Notes: a model not told the origin generated them from the letters alone. A stretch of DNA of 64,000 nt from Pantoea anthophila (GCF_006494375.1 NZ_VHIZ01000056.1:1-64000); one strand, 5' to 3'; numbered from the stretch's first letter, positions 44,986 to 57,091 are shown. Program-made: numbers and translations.

Positions 44986-45573
44986 TTAAGCAGGTTTGAA
45001 GGCGTGCAGCCGGTTCATGGCTTTGATGCGATCCTCTTTCAGCCACAGCTCAGTGCAGCGCGCCGCCTCATCAATCGCCTCATCAATCAGCTTCTGCTCG
45101 CTGACGGGCGGTTTACCCAGCACAAATCCGGTCACCTTATTGCGATCGCCGGGATGACCGATACCGATGCGCAGGCGGTGGAAATTGTTGTTGTTGCCCA
45201 GTTTGCTGATGATGTCTTTCAGACCGTTATGGCCGCCGTGTCCGCCACCCTGCTTAAATTTCGCGACGCCGGGCGGTAAATCGAGTTCATCATGCGCCAC
45301 CAGAATCTCTTCAGGCGCGATGCGATAAAAGGTCGCCATCGCCGCCACCGCTTTACCGCTCAGGTTCATAAAGGTGGTCGGCACCAGCAGGCGGACATCC
45401 TCTCCGGCTATCGCCAGACGGGCGGTGTAGCCATAGAATTTGCCTTCCTCTTTCAGAGACTGATTGTGGCGTTCCGCCAGTAAATCCAGATACCAGGCAC
45501 CCGCATTATGGCGCGTGGCGGCATATTCAGCGCCAGGATTGGCCAGTCCCACAATCAGTTTAATGCTGCTCAC
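44986..45573 (-). CDS. pth: Peptidyl-tRNA hydrolase
   Basis: The protein has 195 residues when started at the GTG at 45573. This gives [25 protein letters not shown], the usual Pth N-terminus, with AGGAT 7 nt upstream. The longer frame to 45702 has no homologous sequence. The active-site residues are visible: Asn in GLANPG, catalytic His in TRHNAG, Asn in TTFMNLSG and Asp in [11 protein letters not shown]. Pth releases peptides from peptidyl-tRNA after drop-off or ribosome rescue. It is followed by ychF in the same transcript and divergent from ychH, as in E. coli. Confidence 0.97.
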   Translation of the reverse strand: MSSIKLIVGLANPGAEYAATRHNAGAWYLDLLAERHNQSLKEEGKFYGYTARLAIAGEDVRLLVPTTFMNLSGKAVAAMATFYRIAPEEILVAHDELDLPPGVAKFKQGGGHGGHNGLKDIISKLGNNNNFHRLRIGIGHPGDRNKVTGFVLGKPPVSEQKLIDEAIDEAARCTELWLKEDRIKAMNRLHAFKPA

Positions 45574-45828
45574 AATGATTATCCTGCTGTTATCGCGAAA
45601 GGGCGTTAGTTTACTTCGCGACAGGCGAGATGACAAAGCAGAAGCAGTCAAATGGTTCATCAGCGTGATTAATAATTTTCTATCGGAATCAACAGTCTGC
45701 AATCAGGACCAGGCGAAGCTTTATGGTTGATGTGTGATCCAGCCCGCATCGCGGGGCTGAGCCATTGCCTAAACTTATGACACTTAACATTGTGTGCGGT
45801 TATTGGCTCTTATGGATGGAGGTGCATT

Positions 45829-46104
45829 ATGAAACATCATCACTGCCGTGTAGCGGGTAACACGCTAATGGTACTGGGATTAGTTACCATGGTTCTGGGC
45901 GTCGGTTTCTCTATTATGAACCAGCTGCCCGCGCTCGATCTGCCCCAGTCTCTGGCGCAGGGCGCTATCTTCAGCATCTTTATTGGTGCGCTGCTCTGGC
46001 TGGTGGGCGCCCGGGTCAGTGGCCGGGAAAAGATAGAAGATCGTTATTATTGGGTGCGTCATTATGACCAGCGCTGCCGCCGGTCACACAACTCACACCA
46101 CTAA
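45829..46104 (+). CDS. ychH: Stress-induced small membrane protein YchH
   Basis: The protein has 91 residues from the ATG at 45829, with GGAGG 7 nt upstream. Two membrane helices (about 12-30 and 42-62) are followed by a basic His/Arg-rich tail (RYYWVRHYDQRCRRSHNSHH). The sequence matches YchH in helix pattern and in position beside pth. In E. coli it is induced by cadmium and peroxide and influences biofilm. The last four bases overlap the end of the convergent diguanylate cyclase gene. Confidence 0.88.
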   Translation: MKHHHCRVAGNTLMVLGLVTMVLGVGFSIMNQLPALDLPQSLAQGAIFSIFIGALLWLVGARVSGREKIEDRYYWVRHYDQRCRRSHNSHH

Positions 46105-47252
46105 AGAATGGCAGCAGGAAGCGGATGCTGCGCGGTGCGGTTTCGGCCGCTGGCCTTGGCGTGGTAGAGCGCCGCATCCGCCTGCACCAGTAACGCTTCA
46201 AAACCCTGCTGATGATGTGTGGCCGTGGCAAAGCCAATGCTGACCGAATAGGCAATCGCATTATGTTGTGATGCACAGACCGCCAGCCGGATTGTCTCAC
46301 ACCACGCTTCTGTCTCCTGTGCCGTCGCCGTAATGATGGCCGCAAATTCCTCTCCGCCCAGTCGCGCAAAACGTCCCCCTGCCGGAATCAGTGCGCTCAC
46401 CACCTCGCAAAAGTGGATCAGAATCTGGTCGCCCTGCTGATGCCCGTAGCGATCGTTGATGCTTTTGAAATGGTCCAGGTCAAACAGGATGGCGCTGAAG
46501 GGCCGGTTCTGGCGATGGCATCGCGCCGCAATGCTTTCTGCTTCGCTGAACAGGGCGCGGCGGTTCCAGACGCGGGTCAGCGGGTCGTGCAGGGAAGCAT
46601 GTTTCAGGGTCTGCTGCATCCGTTCATTCACCATCGCCAGGATGGTGAAGGTGAGGCCAATAACAAACAGAATCGACTCCAGGATAACGTAAACCGAGAA
46701 AGCCGACCCGCCAATCGCCCCTGGCAGACCACTGGCAACGGCGTTATCCAGAAACAGCCGGGCCAGATGGAACAGCAGATGGATCCAGAGCAGTAACTGA
46801 GCCGGCCAGAAGGTGGCTTTCAGCGTGTCACGAGCCAGCCAGACCAGCTGGATCAGGGCGGCGGTATAGGCGACGCAGGCAAGACAGAGCACCACTACCC
46901 GTTTCGGCAGGCTGTCGTAAAATGCCGGGAAACAGCAAAGCAGCGCCCAGAGCAGGGCACCCAGCAGCCAGTGGCTGCCGATGGGTTTGTCACAGAAGCG
47001 GCGAAAGGCATTCAGCAACCCGCCATAGGCCAGCATCACCAGCACGTTCCCGACGGCCACCGGCAGAAAATGGAAGCCGCTGCTGCGCAGGCTGCTTAAA
47101 AAGACCGCCACCAGCGTCAGGACCAGCGACAGCAGGGTAAAGCCCAGCACGCGATCGTACTGCGATCCGACCCAGGCAAAAATCATGATCAGGCTTAAAA
47201 AGCCCAGCACATAGAGCTCGCAAATAAACAGGGTATAGATATCGAGAGTCAT
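46101..47252 (-). CDS. Membrane-bound diguanylate cyclase (GGEEF)
   Basis: The protein has 383 residues if started at the ATG at 47252. The only upstream alternative is a TTG at 47285. The N-terminal half has six or seven hydrophobic segments, so it is a multi-pass sensor domain of the MASE type. The GGDEF domain occupies about residues 215-380: DPLTRVWNRRALF, AILFDLDHFKSINDRYGHQQGD and LGGEEFAAII. The motif is GGEEF, so catalytic activity (two GTP to c-di-GMP) is expected. The usual RxxD inhibitory site before it is not present (PAGG). In E. coli this slot between ychH and prs holds dauA. Confidence 0.88.
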   Translation of the reverse strand: MTLDIYTLFICELYVLGFLSLIMIFAWVGSQYDRVLGFTLLSLVLTLVAVFLSSLRSSGFHFLPVAVGNVLVMLAYGGLLNAFRRFCDKPIGSHWLLGALLWALLCCFPAFYDSLPKRVVVLCLACVAYTAALIQLVWLARDTLKATFWPAQLLLWIHLLFHLARLFLDNAVASGLPGAIGGSAFSVYVILESILFVIGLTFTILAMVNERMQQTLKHASLHDPLTRVWNRRALFSEAESIAARCHRQNRPFSAILFDLDHFKSINDRYGHQQGDQILIHFCEVVSALIPAGGRFARLGGEEFAAIITATAQETEAWCETIRLAVCASQHNAIAYSVSIGFATATHHQQGFEALLVQADAALYHAKASGRNRTAQHPLPAAIL

Positions 47253-47433
47253 GATGGCCGGGTTCTGATGAGAAATGGGCAGCAAAGTACCATTTAACGG
47301 CAGCGGGCAGAAGCGGGAAACGAGGCCATTGATGAAAAGAGTGCGTGGCGTTGCAAACCGGGGCGAACGGGAAAATTTATCGCGCCAATCTCAGAAAAAG
47401 AAGAGAGTTAAGCGGGCAGGAACAGGCATAAAA

Positions 47434-47456
47434 AAACCGGGCACAGGGCCCGGTTT
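47434..47456 (-). terminator. Terminator of prs
   Basis: AACCGGGC and GCCCGGTT pair around CACAGG. Reading on the minus strand, a run of T follows (complement of 47431-47437). It lies directly beyond the prs stop codon. Confidence 0.85.
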
Positions 47457-47465
47457 CCGCGAAGA

Positions 47466-48485
<1,020 letters not shown>

Positions 48486-48549
48486 TCACACGGGTGTGTT
48501 GATGCAAAAGGTGCAGTGTCCGGAACGTGGTGACACTGTCACGCTTTTG

Positions 48550-49407
48550 CTAATCGCCTCGCAGGGTACGCTGTAGCGGCGACACGTTAACGCCCCGGGC
48601 TACAAATCCGCGCACCCCATTCGGGGCAAGCTCCAGCACCTGGCGGGCAGCAGACTCGGTGTCAAATTCAGCAAACACACAAGCGCCCGTGCCAGTCAGG
48701 CGTGACGGCGCGTATTCTAGCAGCCAGGAAACAAGCTCATCAACCTCGCGAAAACGTTTTCTTACCACTGCTTCACAATCGTTGGCGAAGGGGGAGGCTA
48801 AAAGTGTCGATAAACTGCGCGCTGGGGTGTCACGCGTCAGGTCGGGATCGCCGAACACCACCGGCGTGCTGATATGCACGCCAGGGTGCGCAACCAGGTA
48901 CCATTTTTCAGCCGGGTCGGCAGGCTGAAGCTCTTCGCCCACGCCCTGCGCAAATGCCGCGAAGCCGTGGACAAACACCGGGACATCGGCCCCGAGCGTC
49001 ACACCCATCGCCGCCAGTTCTTCCGTCGAAAAGCCGGTCTGCCACAGATGATTCAGCGCCACCAGCACGGTAGCGGCATCAGACGAGCCGCCGCCGATGC
49101 CGCCCCCCATGGGCAATCTTTTCTCGATAGCAATCTGCGCACCCGCGCTGGCAGAGAGGCGATTACTCTGCAGCGCCGCCTGTTTCAGCAGGTTCGCGGC
49201 GCGCACAATCAGGTTGTCCTCGTCTGCCACACCCGCCAGCGGCGTCAGCAGCTGAATGCGACCGCTCTGGTCAGCGTGAATCTGCAACTCGTCACCGTAA
49301 TCGAGAAACTGAAACAGCGTCTGCAGGTTGTGGTAGCCGTCGGGACGACGGCCGGTAATGTAGAGAAAAAGATTCAGTTTTGCCGGGGCGGGCCAGTGGG
49401 TGATCAT
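48550..49407 (-). CDS. ispE: 4-diphosphocytidyl-2-C-methyl-D-erythritol kinase
   Basis: The protein has 285 residues and is a GHMP kinase. The N-terminus [22 protein letters not shown] carries the catalytic Lys. The ATP-binding glycine loop is [15 protein letters not shown] (about 97-111), and the C-terminal motif is [14 protein letters not shown]. It phosphorylates the 2-hydroxyl of CDP-methylerythritol in the MEP isoprenoid pathway. Its ATG overlaps the lolB stop (4 bp), which keeps the lolB-ispE-prs order of E. coli. Confidence 0.97.
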   Translation of the reverse strand: MITHWPAPAKLNLFLYITGRRPDGYHNLQTLFQFLDYGDELQIHADQSGRIQLLTPLAGVADEDNLIVRAANLLKQAALQSNRLSASAGAQIAIEKRLPMGGGIGGGSSDAATVLVALNHLWQTGFSTEELAAMGVTLGADVPVFVHGFAAFAQGVGEELQPADPAEKWYLVAHPGVHISTPVVFGDPDLTRDTPARSLSTLLASPFANDCEAVVRKRFREVDELVSWLLEYAPSRLTGTGACVFAEFDTESAARQVLELAPNGVRGFVARGVNVSPLQRTLRGD

Positions 49408-50027
49408 TGAACGGTCCAGCTGTCCATGCGCAGTTTAATCCGCTGGTCACCCTCTTTCAGCTCCAGGCTGGAAGGGAGTGGCGGAGTCACTTTGCTGTCG
49501 TAACCGGCGATGGAGACCTGCCAGGTCTGACCGTCGCGGCTGTAGTTCAGGCTGCGCAGCTGATAACTCTCGTTGAGCTGATAGTCGCTGGCATCGCCTG
49601 GCAGACCCATCATCCACTGACGCAGGTTAGCCAGCGGGATGTCCATGCCGGTTAACTGGGAAATCATCTTCTGTGCGTCGTTGCTGACGTAACGCTTGCC
49701 CTTGTTATCGACAATCTGCACGACCGAGCCCTGCGCATCCAGCTGCAGCTCGGTGCTGCCCAGCGGATTGGTCAGCAGCAGGCGATAGCGGTCAGGCGCG
49801 GTCTGCTGCCAGTTGAAGCGGGCATACACTTTCTGTTTGTCGGAGAGGTAGGCAAAGGCGCCGCGGGTCTGATAGTGCGTGACCTTTGAGACCGCCTGCT
49901 GATGCTGTTGCCACTGCGGCGCGGTGACGCTGGGGCCCGGACCCTGCGGTTTGTTGACGCTACAGGCCGCCAGCAGCACGCTGGCAAGGGGCAAAAGGCG
50001 CAACAGATTGCGTGGTGAAGTAAGCAT
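49404..50027 (-). CDS. lolB: Outer-membrane lipoprotein receptor LolB
   Basis: The protein has 207 residues from the ATG at 50027. The frame extends one codon to a TTG at 50030, which has no advantage. Signal peptide and lipobox are [10 protein letters not shown], with Ser at +2, as expected for an outer-membrane lipoprotein. The mature protein matches Lol[42 protein letters not shown] and [15 protein letters not shown]. The segment LLLTNPLG contains the loop with the essential Leu that receives lipoproteins from LolA. It is transcribed divergently from hemA. Confidence 0.97.
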   Translation of the reverse strand: MLTSPRNLLRLLPLASVLLAACSVNKPQGPGPSVTAPQWQQHQQAVSKVTHYQTRGAFAYLSDKQKVYARFNWQQTAPDRYRLLLTNPLGSTELQLDAQGSVVQIVDNKGKRYVSNDAQKMISQLTGMDIPLANLRQWMMGLPGDASDYQLNESYQLRSLNYSRDGQTWQVSIAGYDSKVTPPLPSSLELKEGDQRIKLRMDSWTVQ

Positions 50028-50165
50028 CAAGTGGTCATCTCCTCGGACACATTTATTATTGGCAACGGATAACGCTAACCGTCACGGTTTTAACCGTCAA
50101 TGCTGTTATGCAGCAAATTGCGTATGATCGGGTTAATCTTATTACAGTCATAGCCTTTGTATGGC

Positions 50166-50194
50166 TTTTCTTGATCTGTCGCATCTTGTAGAAT
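50166..50194 (+). promoter_or_regulatory. Candidate hemA promoter
   Basis: TAGAAT (50189-50194) is a good -10 hexamer upstream of hemA. No good -35 hexamer lies at the best distance (TTTTCT at 50166-50171). TTGATC at 50171 is too close. The position corresponds to the promoter side of hemA in the divergent lolB-hemA gap. Confidence 0.35.
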
Positions 50195-50243
50195 GCGCCT
50201 CACAAAACCCTGACATTATTGGGACATCCCAACCAAAATCACC

Positions 50244-51500
50244 ATGACGCTGCTCGCTCTCGGAATCAACCACAAGACCGCCCCCATTGCTCTGCGCGAA
50301 CGTGTTACGTTCGGGCCGGAGACGCTTGAGCAGGCCTTAAACAGCCTGTTATCACAGCCAATGGTGCAGAGCGGCGTGGTGCTGTCCACCTGTAACCGGA
50401 CTGAGCTCTACCTGAGTGTAGAGCAGCAGGCGGATTTACAGGCGCGTCTGGTGAGCTGGCTGTGCAATTATCATCAGCTGAATGAAGAGGATGTGCGTAA
50501 CAGCCTCTACTGGCATCAGGATAATGAGGCGGTCAGCCACCTGATGCGGGTCGCCAGCGGACTCGATTCACTGGTGCTGGGCGAACCCCAGATCCTTGGT
50601 CAGGTGAAAAAAGCGTTTGCCGACTCCTCACGTGGTCAGGCGCTGAGCAGTGAACTGGAGCGCATGTTCCAGAAAACCTTCTCGGTGGCCAAACGCGTGC
50701 GCACGGAAACCGACATCGGTGCCAATGCCGTCTCGGTGGCGTTCGCGGCCTGTACGCTGGCCCGTCAGATCTTTGAATCACTCTCCACCGTCAATGTCAT
50801 GCTGGTCGGCGCCGGTGAGACCATCGAGCTGGTGGCCCGCCACCTGCGCGAACACCAGGTCAAAAATCTGATCATCGCCAACCGCACCCGCGAGCGCGCC
50901 GAAACGCTGGCGTCGGAAGTGGGTGCCGAGGTGATTACCCTGGCGGAGATCGACGCCCGTCTGGCGGAGGCGGACATTATTATCTCCTCCACCGCCAGTC
51001 CGTTACCGATTATCGGTAAGGGGATGATGGAGCGCGCCCTGAAAGCGCGTCGTAATAAGCCGATGCTGCTGGTGGATATTGCCGTGCCGCGCGACGTCGA
51101 GCCGGAAGTGGGCGATCTGCCTAACGCCTATCTCTACAGCGTGGACGATCTGCAGGCGATTATCGAGCAGAACCTGGCGCAGCGCAAAGCGGCGGCAGTG
51201 CAGGCCGAAAGCATCGTGGTGCAGGAAAGCAGCGAATTTATGGCGTGGCTGCGCTCGCAGGGCGCGGTGAACACCATCCGGGAATATCGCTCTCAGGCGG
51301 ATGAGATCCGCGCTGAGCTGGAAGGCCGTGCGCTGCAGGCGCTGCAGCAGGGCACCGATCCGCAGAAAGTTCTGCAGGAACTGGCGCACAAGCTGACCAA
51401 CCGTTTAATACATGCCCCAACCAAATCACTTCAGCAGGCCGCCCGCGACGGCGATAATGAACGCCTGCAGATTTTACGCGACAGCCTGGGTCTCGATTAG
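50244..51500 (+). CDS. hemA: Glutamyl-tRNA reductase
   Basis: The protein has 418 residues, the same length as E. coli HemA. The N-terminus [20 protein letters not shown] is typical. The nucleophilic Cys lies in [13 protein letters not shown] (about residue 50), followed by the conserved [18 protein letters not shown]. The NADPH-binding Rossmann segment is [17 protein letters not shown]. The C-terminal helical dimerisation domain is complete. It commits glutamate to tetrapyrrole synthesis by reducing Glu-tRNA to glutamate semialdehyde. The Thr and Leu codons after Met resemble the N-terminal degron region, where haem-dependent proteolysis is known. prfA begins 42 bp later. Confidence 0.98.
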   Translation: MTLLALGINHKTAPIALRERVTFGPETLEQALNSLLSQPMVQSGVVLSTCNRTELYLSVEQQADLQARLVSWLCNYHQLNEEDVRNSLYWHQDNEAVSHLMRVASGLDSLVLGEPQILGQVKKAFADSSRGQALSSELERMFQKTFSVAKRVRTETDIGANAVSVAFAACTLARQIFESLSTVNVMLVGAGETIELVARHLREHQVKNLIIANRTRERAETLASEVGAEVITLAEIDARLAEADIIISSTASPLPIIGKGMMERALKARRNKPMLLVDIAVPRDVEPEVGDLPNAYLYSVDDLQAIIEQNLAQRKAAAVQAESIVVQESSEFMAWLRSQGAVNTIREYRSQADEIRAELEGRALQALQQGTDPQKVLQELAHKLTNRLIHAPTKSLQQAARDGDNERLQILRDSLGLD

Positions 51501-51542
51501 GCACACTGCTGTCGCCACCTGTTTACGGGAATCCCACATTTA

Positions 51543-52625
51543 ATGAAGACCTCTATAGTTGCCAAGCTGGAAGCCCTGCAGGAGCGCCACGAAGAAGTGG
51601 AAGCGATGCTGGGGGATGCTGGCGTGATTGCCGATCAGGAGCGTTTCCGTGCGCTGTCACGCGAATATGCTCAGCTGACCGATGTAACCCGTTGCTTCCG
51701 CGACTGGCAGCAGGTGCAGGAAGATATCGAAACCGCACAGCAGATGCTCGATGATCCCGAAATGCGCGACATGGCGCAGGAGGAGTTACAGGCAGCGCGC
51801 GAGAAGGGCGAAACCCTGGAGCAGCAGCTGCAGGTGCTGTTACTGCCAAAAGATCCCGATGATGAACGCGCCTGTTTCGTTGAAGTGCGCGCCGGCACCG
51901 GCGGTGATGAAGCGGCGATCTTCGCGGGCGATCTGTTCCGCATGTACAGCCGCTATGCTGAAGCCCGCCGCTGGCGTGTGGAGATCGTCAGTGCCAACGA
52001 CGGTGAGCACGGCGGATACAAAGAGGTGATTGCCCGGGTGACCGGAGAGGGTGCCTATGGCCGCATGAAATTTGAATCTGGCGGACACCGCGTGCAGCGC
52101 GTACCGGAAACGGAATCGCAGGGTCGTATCCACACCTCGGCCTGTACGGTCGCCGTAATGCCGGAGATTCCGGAAGCGGAACTGCCGGAGATCAATGCCG
52201 GCGATCTGAAGATTGACACCTTCCGCTCATCGGGCGCAGGCGGTCAGCACGTCAACACCACCGACTCCGCGATTCGTATTACCCACCTGCCAACCGGCAT
52301 CGTGGTGGAGTGTCAGGACGAACGTTCACAGCATAAAAACAAAGCCAAAGCGCTGGCCGTGCTGGGCGCGCGCATTCACGCCGCCGAAATGGCCCGCCGT
52401 CACGCGGCGGAAGCCAGCACCCGCCGCAACCTGCTGGGCAGTGGCGATCGTTCCGACCGCATCCGTACCTATAACTTCCCGCAGGGGCGCGTAACCGACC
52501 ACCGCATCAACCTGACCATCTACCGTCTGGATGAAGTGATGGAAGGTAAAATCGACAGCCTGATCGAACCGATTGTGCAGGAGTACCAGGCGGATCAGCT
52601 GGCGGCGCTGGCTGGTCAGGATTAA
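51543..52625 (+). CDS. prfA: Peptide chain release factor 1
   Basis: The protein has 360 residues and is full length. The catalytic GGQ is in [17 protein letters not shown] (about residue 235). The stop-codon-recognition loop contains PET ([13 protein letters not shown]) in the PxT position, which is common in bacterial RF1 although E. coli has PAT. RF1 reads UAA and UAG. The stop codon shares a base with the start of prmC, whose product methylates the GGQ glutamine, so the pair is translationally coupled. Confidence 0.98.
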   Translation: MKTSIVAKLEALQERHEEVEAMLGDAGVIADQERFRALSREYAQLTDVTRCFRDWQQVQEDIETAQQMLDDPEMRDMAQEELQAAREKGETLEQQLQVLLLPKDPDDERACFVEVRAGTGGDEAAIFAGDLFRMYSRYAEARRWRVEIVSANDGEHGGYKEVIARVTGEGAYGRMKFESGGHRVQRVPETESQGRIHTSACTVAVMPEIPEAELPEINAGDLKIDTFRSSGAGGQHVNTTDSAIRITHLPTGIVVECQDERSQHKNKAKALAVLGARIHAAEMARRHAAEASTRRNLLGSGDRSDRIRTYNFPQGRVTDHRINLTIYRLDEVMEGKIDSLIEPIVQEYQADQLAALAGQD

Positions 52626-53458
52626 TGGATATTCGTCACTGGCTGAAACAGGCGACCGCCACGCTGTGTGGTGGCGACAGCCCGAAGCGTGACGCGGAGA
52701 TCCTGTTAGGTTTCGTGACCGGTAAATCGCGCAGCTGGCTGATCGCCTTCGATGAGACCGTGCTCACGGAAGCACAGCGCGCGCAGCTGGATAGCCTGCT
52801 GGCACGTCGTGCCCGGGGCGAACCGGTGGCGCATCTGGTGGGTGAACGGGAGTTCTGGTCGCTGCCTCTGCGCGTCAATGACGCCACGCTGATCCCGCGT
52901 CCTGATACTGAACTGCTGGTGGAGCAGGCGCTGACGCGTCTGCCTGCCACCCCGGCGGCGATTCTGGATATGGGCACCGGCACCGGGGCGATTGCACTGG
53001 CGCTGGCCAGCGAGCGTCCCGACTGCCAGGTGACGGGCGTGGACAGGATTGACGCCGCCGTCGCGCTGGCCCGCACGAATGCGCAGGCGCTTAACCTCAC
53101 CAATACCACCTTTCTGCTCAGTCACTGGTTTCGCTCCCTGCCGCCGCAGCGGTTTGCGCTCATCGTCAGTAACCCGCCCTATATCGATGCCAGCGACAGT
53201 CATCTGGCGCAGGGCGACGTGCGCTTTGAGCCGCGCAGTGCGCTGGTTGCCGACGAAGCGGGGCTGGCCGATCTGCGCACGCTGATCGAGCAGGCCCCCG
53301 CCTGGCTGCTGCCGGGAGGCTGGCTGCTGCTGGAACATGGCTGGCAGCAGGGCGAGGCGGTGGCAGCGCTGATGCAGCAAAACGGCTATCAGGCCGTCGA
53401 AACCCTTGAAGATTACGGCGGCAACCCGCGCGTGACCCTGGGACAACTTCTTACCTGA
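52625..53458 (+). CDS. prmC: Release factor glutamine methyltransferase
   Basis: The protein has 277 residues. The N-terminal helical domain is followed by a class I methyltransferase fold: SAM motif ILDMGTGTGAIALALASERP (about 115-134) and substrate-glutamine motif IVSNPPYIDAS (about 178-188). PrmC N5-methylates the GGQ Gln of RF1 and RF2, increasing termination efficiency. Its ATG overlaps the prfA stop codon by one base. Confidence 0.97.
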   Translation: MDIRHWLKQATATLCGGDSPKRDAEILLGFVTGKSRSWLIAFDETVLTEAQRAQLDSLLARRARGEPVAHLVGEREFWSLPLRVNDATLIPRPDTELLVEQALTRLPATPAAILDMGTGTGAIALALASERPDCQVTGVDRIDAAVALARTNAQALNLTNTTFLLSHWFRSLPPQRFALIVSNPPYIDASDSHLAQGDVRFEPRSALVADEAGLADLRTLIEQAPAWLLPGGWLLLEHGWQQGEAVAALMQQNGYQAVETLEDYGGNPRVTLGQLLT

Positions 53459-53482
53459 AAGCGCTTGAGAAAAGGACGCAGC

Positions 53483-53875
53483 ATGATCGCTTTTTATCCC
53501 CTGATTAAAAATCTTCACCTGGTGACGGTCTGGATCACCGTAACGCTGTTTCTGCTGCGTTTTTACTGGCTGCGGCGCGGCTCACCCCTGCTGACGCGGC
53601 GCTGGGTCCGCATTCTGCCGCACGTCAATGACACCCTGTTACTGCTGAGCGGCGTCGCGCTGGTGATGATTACTCACTTCTATCCCTTCACACCGCAAGG
53701 AAGCTGGCTGACGGAGAAGCTTTTAGCGGTTATCATCTACATCGCCTTAGGATTTGTGGCATTGAGTCGCCGTCCACGCACTGATCGCACCCGCTGGATC
53801 GCTTTTCTGGTGGCGTTAATCGCCCTGGTGACCATCATTACGCTGGCGCTGACTAAAATGCCGTTATGGGGATAG
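53483..53875 (+). CDS. sirB2: SirB2 family inner-membrane protein
   Basis: The protein has 130 residues from the ATG at 53483, with AAGGAC 7 nt upstream. Four membrane helices are visible (about 5-25, 46-64, 76-92 and 104-122), typical of SirB2/YchQ. The name comes from Salmonella, where the locus was reported to influence invasion-gene expression. The biochemical function is unknown. It sits between prmC and sirB1 in the conserved order. Confidence 0.9.
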   Translation: MIAFYPLIKNLHLVTVWITVTLFLLRFYWLRRGSPLLTRRWVRILPHVNDTLLLLSGVALVMITHFYPFTPQGSWLTEKLLAVIIYIALGFVALSRRPRTDRTRWIAFLVALIALVTIITLALTKMPLWG

Positions 53876-53876
53876 C

Positions 53877-54686
53877 ATGACCTCGACCGAACAATTAGAT
53901 TTCAGCCAGACACCGCTGTGTGAAGCGGTGATTGGCGCAACGCAAGCCATCCGCGCCGATTTTCCGGCGATCTCGGTGGAAGCGCAGCTGGCGGCGTTAG
54001 TCGCCGAAGCCCGTGATTATGTCAGCCATACGGAAGATGCCGATCTGCAGCTCGAAAAGCTGCTGGAGCTCTTCTATCGCCAGTGGGGATTTGGCGGTGC
54101 CAGCGGTGTCTACAATCTCTCTGATGCGCTGTGGATCGACAACGTTCTGCGGACCCGTCAGGGCACCGCGGTCTCACTGGGCATCATTCTGCTGCACATC
54201 GCCGCCGAGCTGGACCTGCCGCTGATGCCGGTGATCTTCCCGACACAGCTGATTCTGCGTGCGGACTGGATTGATGGCGATAAGTGGATGATCAATCCGT
54301 TTAACGGGGAAACCCTCGATCGGCACACGCTGGAAGTGTGGCTCAAGGGCAATATCAGCCCGACCGCACGCCTGTATGATGACGATCTCGACGAAGCCAA
54401 AACCGTCACCGTGATGCGCAAGATGCTCGATACCCTGAAAGCGGCGCTGATGGAAGAGAAGAAGATGGAGCTGGCGCTGAACGTCAGTCAGGTGCTGCTG
54501 CGTATCGACCCTGACGATCCCTATGAAATCCGCGATCGCGGTCTGATTTACGCGCAGCTGGAGTGCGAACATATCGCGCTGAATGATTTAACGTACTTCG
54601 TTGAGCAGTGTCCTGAAGACCCGGTCAGCGAAATGATCAAAGTTCAGATTCATGCAATCGAACAAAAACAGGTCACGCTGCACTAA
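53877..54686 (+). CDS. sirB1: SirB1 family transglutaminase-like protein with TPR tail
   Basis: The protein has 269 residues, the same as E. coli YchA/SirB1. The central part belongs to the transglutaminase-like superfamily (FYRQWGFGGASGVYNLSDALWIDNVLRTRQG begins near residue 67, then GIILLHIAAELDLPLMPVIFPTQLILR). The C-terminal third contains TPR-like helices (LALNVSQVLLRIDPDDPYEIRDRGLIYAQLE). A catalytic Cys is not evident in the expected position, so enzyme activity is doubtful. It begins 1 bp after sirB2 and is followed by kdsA. Confidence 0.93.
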   Translation: MTSTEQLDFSQTPLCEAVIGATQAIRADFPAISVEAQLAALVAEARDYVSHTEDADLQLEKLLELFYRQWGFGGASGVYNLSDALWIDNVLRTRQGTAVSLGIILLHIAAELDLPLMPVIFPTQLILRADWIDGDKWMINPFNGETLDRHTLEVWLKGNISPTARLYDDDLDEAKTVTVMRKMLDTLKAALMEEKKMELALNVSQVLLRIDPDDPYEIRDRGLIYAQLECEHIALNDLTYFVEQCPEDPVSEMIKVQIHAIEQKQVTLH

Positions 54687-54699
54687 GCGGACCCACTGA

Positions 54700-55566
<867 letters not shown>

Positions 55567-55577
55567 GTCTGCGGTAT

Positions 55578-55608
55578 AAAAAAAGAGCGAGAAATCGCTC
55601 TTTTTTTT
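55578..55608. terminator. Bidirectional terminator between kdsA and chaA
   Basis: AAAGAGCGA and TCGCTCTTT pair around a GAAA tetraloop, with A-run and T-run on the two sides. It serves kdsA on the plus strand and chaA on the minus strand. Confidence 0.92.
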
Positions 55609-55627
55609 CGCCTGACGTCCGGTGCCG

Positions 55628-56719
55628 TTACAGCATGATGGTCATCAGATAGCCGATAAACAGGGCCAGATGCGCCGCGCCGTTCAGGACATTGGTACGG
55701 CCGGTGGAGAAGGAGATCTGACACAGGATCAGGGACGCCATCATAATCACCATCTGCGGCGGCTCCAGACCAAAAATCAGCTCCTGTCCGGTCAGGGTGG
55801 CGATGATGGTCACCGCCGGCACCGTCAGGGAGATGGTCGCCAGCACGGAACCAAAGAAGAGGTTCATGGCGCGCTGCACCTGATTCATCAGCACCGCCTT
55901 AATTGCGCCCAGGCCTTCCGGCGAGAGGATCAGCAGGGCCACCAGGAAGCCGGTGAACTGAGCCGGAGCATTCATCTCTGTCAGCAGGCTTTCCAGCGTA
56001 TTCGCGTTCATCTTGGTCACGGCAATGACCGCAATCAGATGCACGATCAGCCAGACGGTGTGCCAGATGCTGCTGTGCGCCGAGGGTTTACCGTGATGCG
56101 GGTCACCGTCGTCACTCTCATCCTCATGCTCATAGACGAACAGGCTCTGGTGGGTTTTCGTCTGAATCAGCAGGAAAACGCCATACATCGCCGCTGAAAT
56201 AGCCGCAATCAGCAGTGCCTGGGTGACAGAGAAATTCCCGCCGGGCAGCGCGTTGGGGAAGACCAGCACCAGAATCGCCAGCGGGAATATCGCGATCAGA
56301 TACTGTTTTACGCCGGCCAGATTGACGTACTGGGTCGCAAACTTATTGCCCCCCAGCAGCAGCGCAAAGCCCACCAGCCCGCCGGTCACAATCATGACAA
56401 TCGAATAGAGCGTATCGCGCATCAGCCCCGGCGCCGCATCGCCCGTGGCCATCAGCGCCGAGATCAGGCTCACTTCAAGAATTACCACCGAGAGACTCAG
56501 GATCAGGGAACCATAGGGTTCGCCAAGCCGGTGAGCCAGCACGTCGGCGTGACGCACCACGCTGAACGCGCTGCTCAGGATGGCGACCAGCGCCAGCAGG
56601 TTAATCCCGACGACCACCGGAAAAGAGGTCTGCGCACCAAAAAAATAGAGGATACCCAGCGTGATAATCGGAAATATCAGCGAGAATTCCTTGTGACGTG
56701 TTTTTTCATGTGAAGGCAT
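55628..56719 (-). CDS. chaA: Sodium-potassium/proton (calcium/proton) antiporter ChaA
   Basis: The protein has 363 residues with 11 predicted membrane segments in two homologous halves of the CaCA superfamily. The signature repeats are recognisable: VVILEVSLISALM in the first half and LILSPEGLGAIKAVL in the second, both containing the conserved Glu. A cytoplasmic acidic and His-rich loop (EHEDESDDGDPHHGK) lies between the halves. ChaA exports K+, Na+ and Ca2+ at alkaline pH. It is divergent from chaB, as in E. coli. Confidence 0.95.
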   Translation of the reverse strand: MPSHEKTRHKEFSLIFPIITLGILYFFGAQTSFPVVVGINLLALVAILSSAFSVVRHADVLAHRLGEPYGSLILSLSVVILEVSLISALMATGDAAPGLMRDTLYSIVMIVTGGLVGFALLLGGNKFATQYVNLAGVKQYLIAIFPLAILVLVFPNALPGGNFSVTQALLIAAISAAMYGVFLLIQTKTHQSLFVYEHEDESDDGDPHHGKPSAHSSIWHTVWLIVHLIAVIAVTKMNANTLESLLTEMNAPAQFTGFLVALLILSPEGLGAIKAVLMNQVQRAMNLFFGSVLATISLTVPAVTIIATLTGQELIFGLEPPQMVIMMASLILCQISFSTGRTNVLNGAAHLALFIGYLMTIML

Positions 56720-57091
56720 TCACCATCCTCTCTGGTTAATGATTGTCCGACGCAGCGCGAGCTGCTGTTAGAAATATAATCAGTTTTGGAGCAGGGCGCA
56801 GTTTATCTTTTCACCGGCCCGACAGGGAAAAATTTACTACTTTTTACTAAAATGCAATAAACGATTGAAGCTGCATTAACCTGAAGTTATCCCGAATAAT
56901 GTAATAATAATCAGTCTGCAACATTCCCGATCAGCCAGACCATCCTGGCATTCTGTGCCTGAAAATCCGCAGTTAATTTGCCTTTGTTGCGCCTGTAGAC
57001 GGTTTTCAGACTGAAACAGGGATAAGTGACGATTTGAAATTTTGCGCAGTTGCGCCAGGCTTAACAGGAATCCGTCAACAGAGGAGCCGTT
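56720..57091. other. Divergent chaA-chaB promoter region
   Basis: These 372 bases contain no supported gene. The central part near 56820-56920 is AT-rich and could hold promoters for both directions. The chaB ribosome binding site (GAGGAG, 57080-57085) is clear. GCGCAGTTGCGC (57048-57059) is an inverted repeat with a very short centre, and its meaning is unclear. Confidence 0.4.

Noticed and set aside
51543-52625. PET instead of PAT in the RF1 stop-codon loop as a sign of altered recognition
   Set aside because: PxT with Glu in the middle is, to my knowledge, common in bacterial RF1, so no altered specificity is implied.
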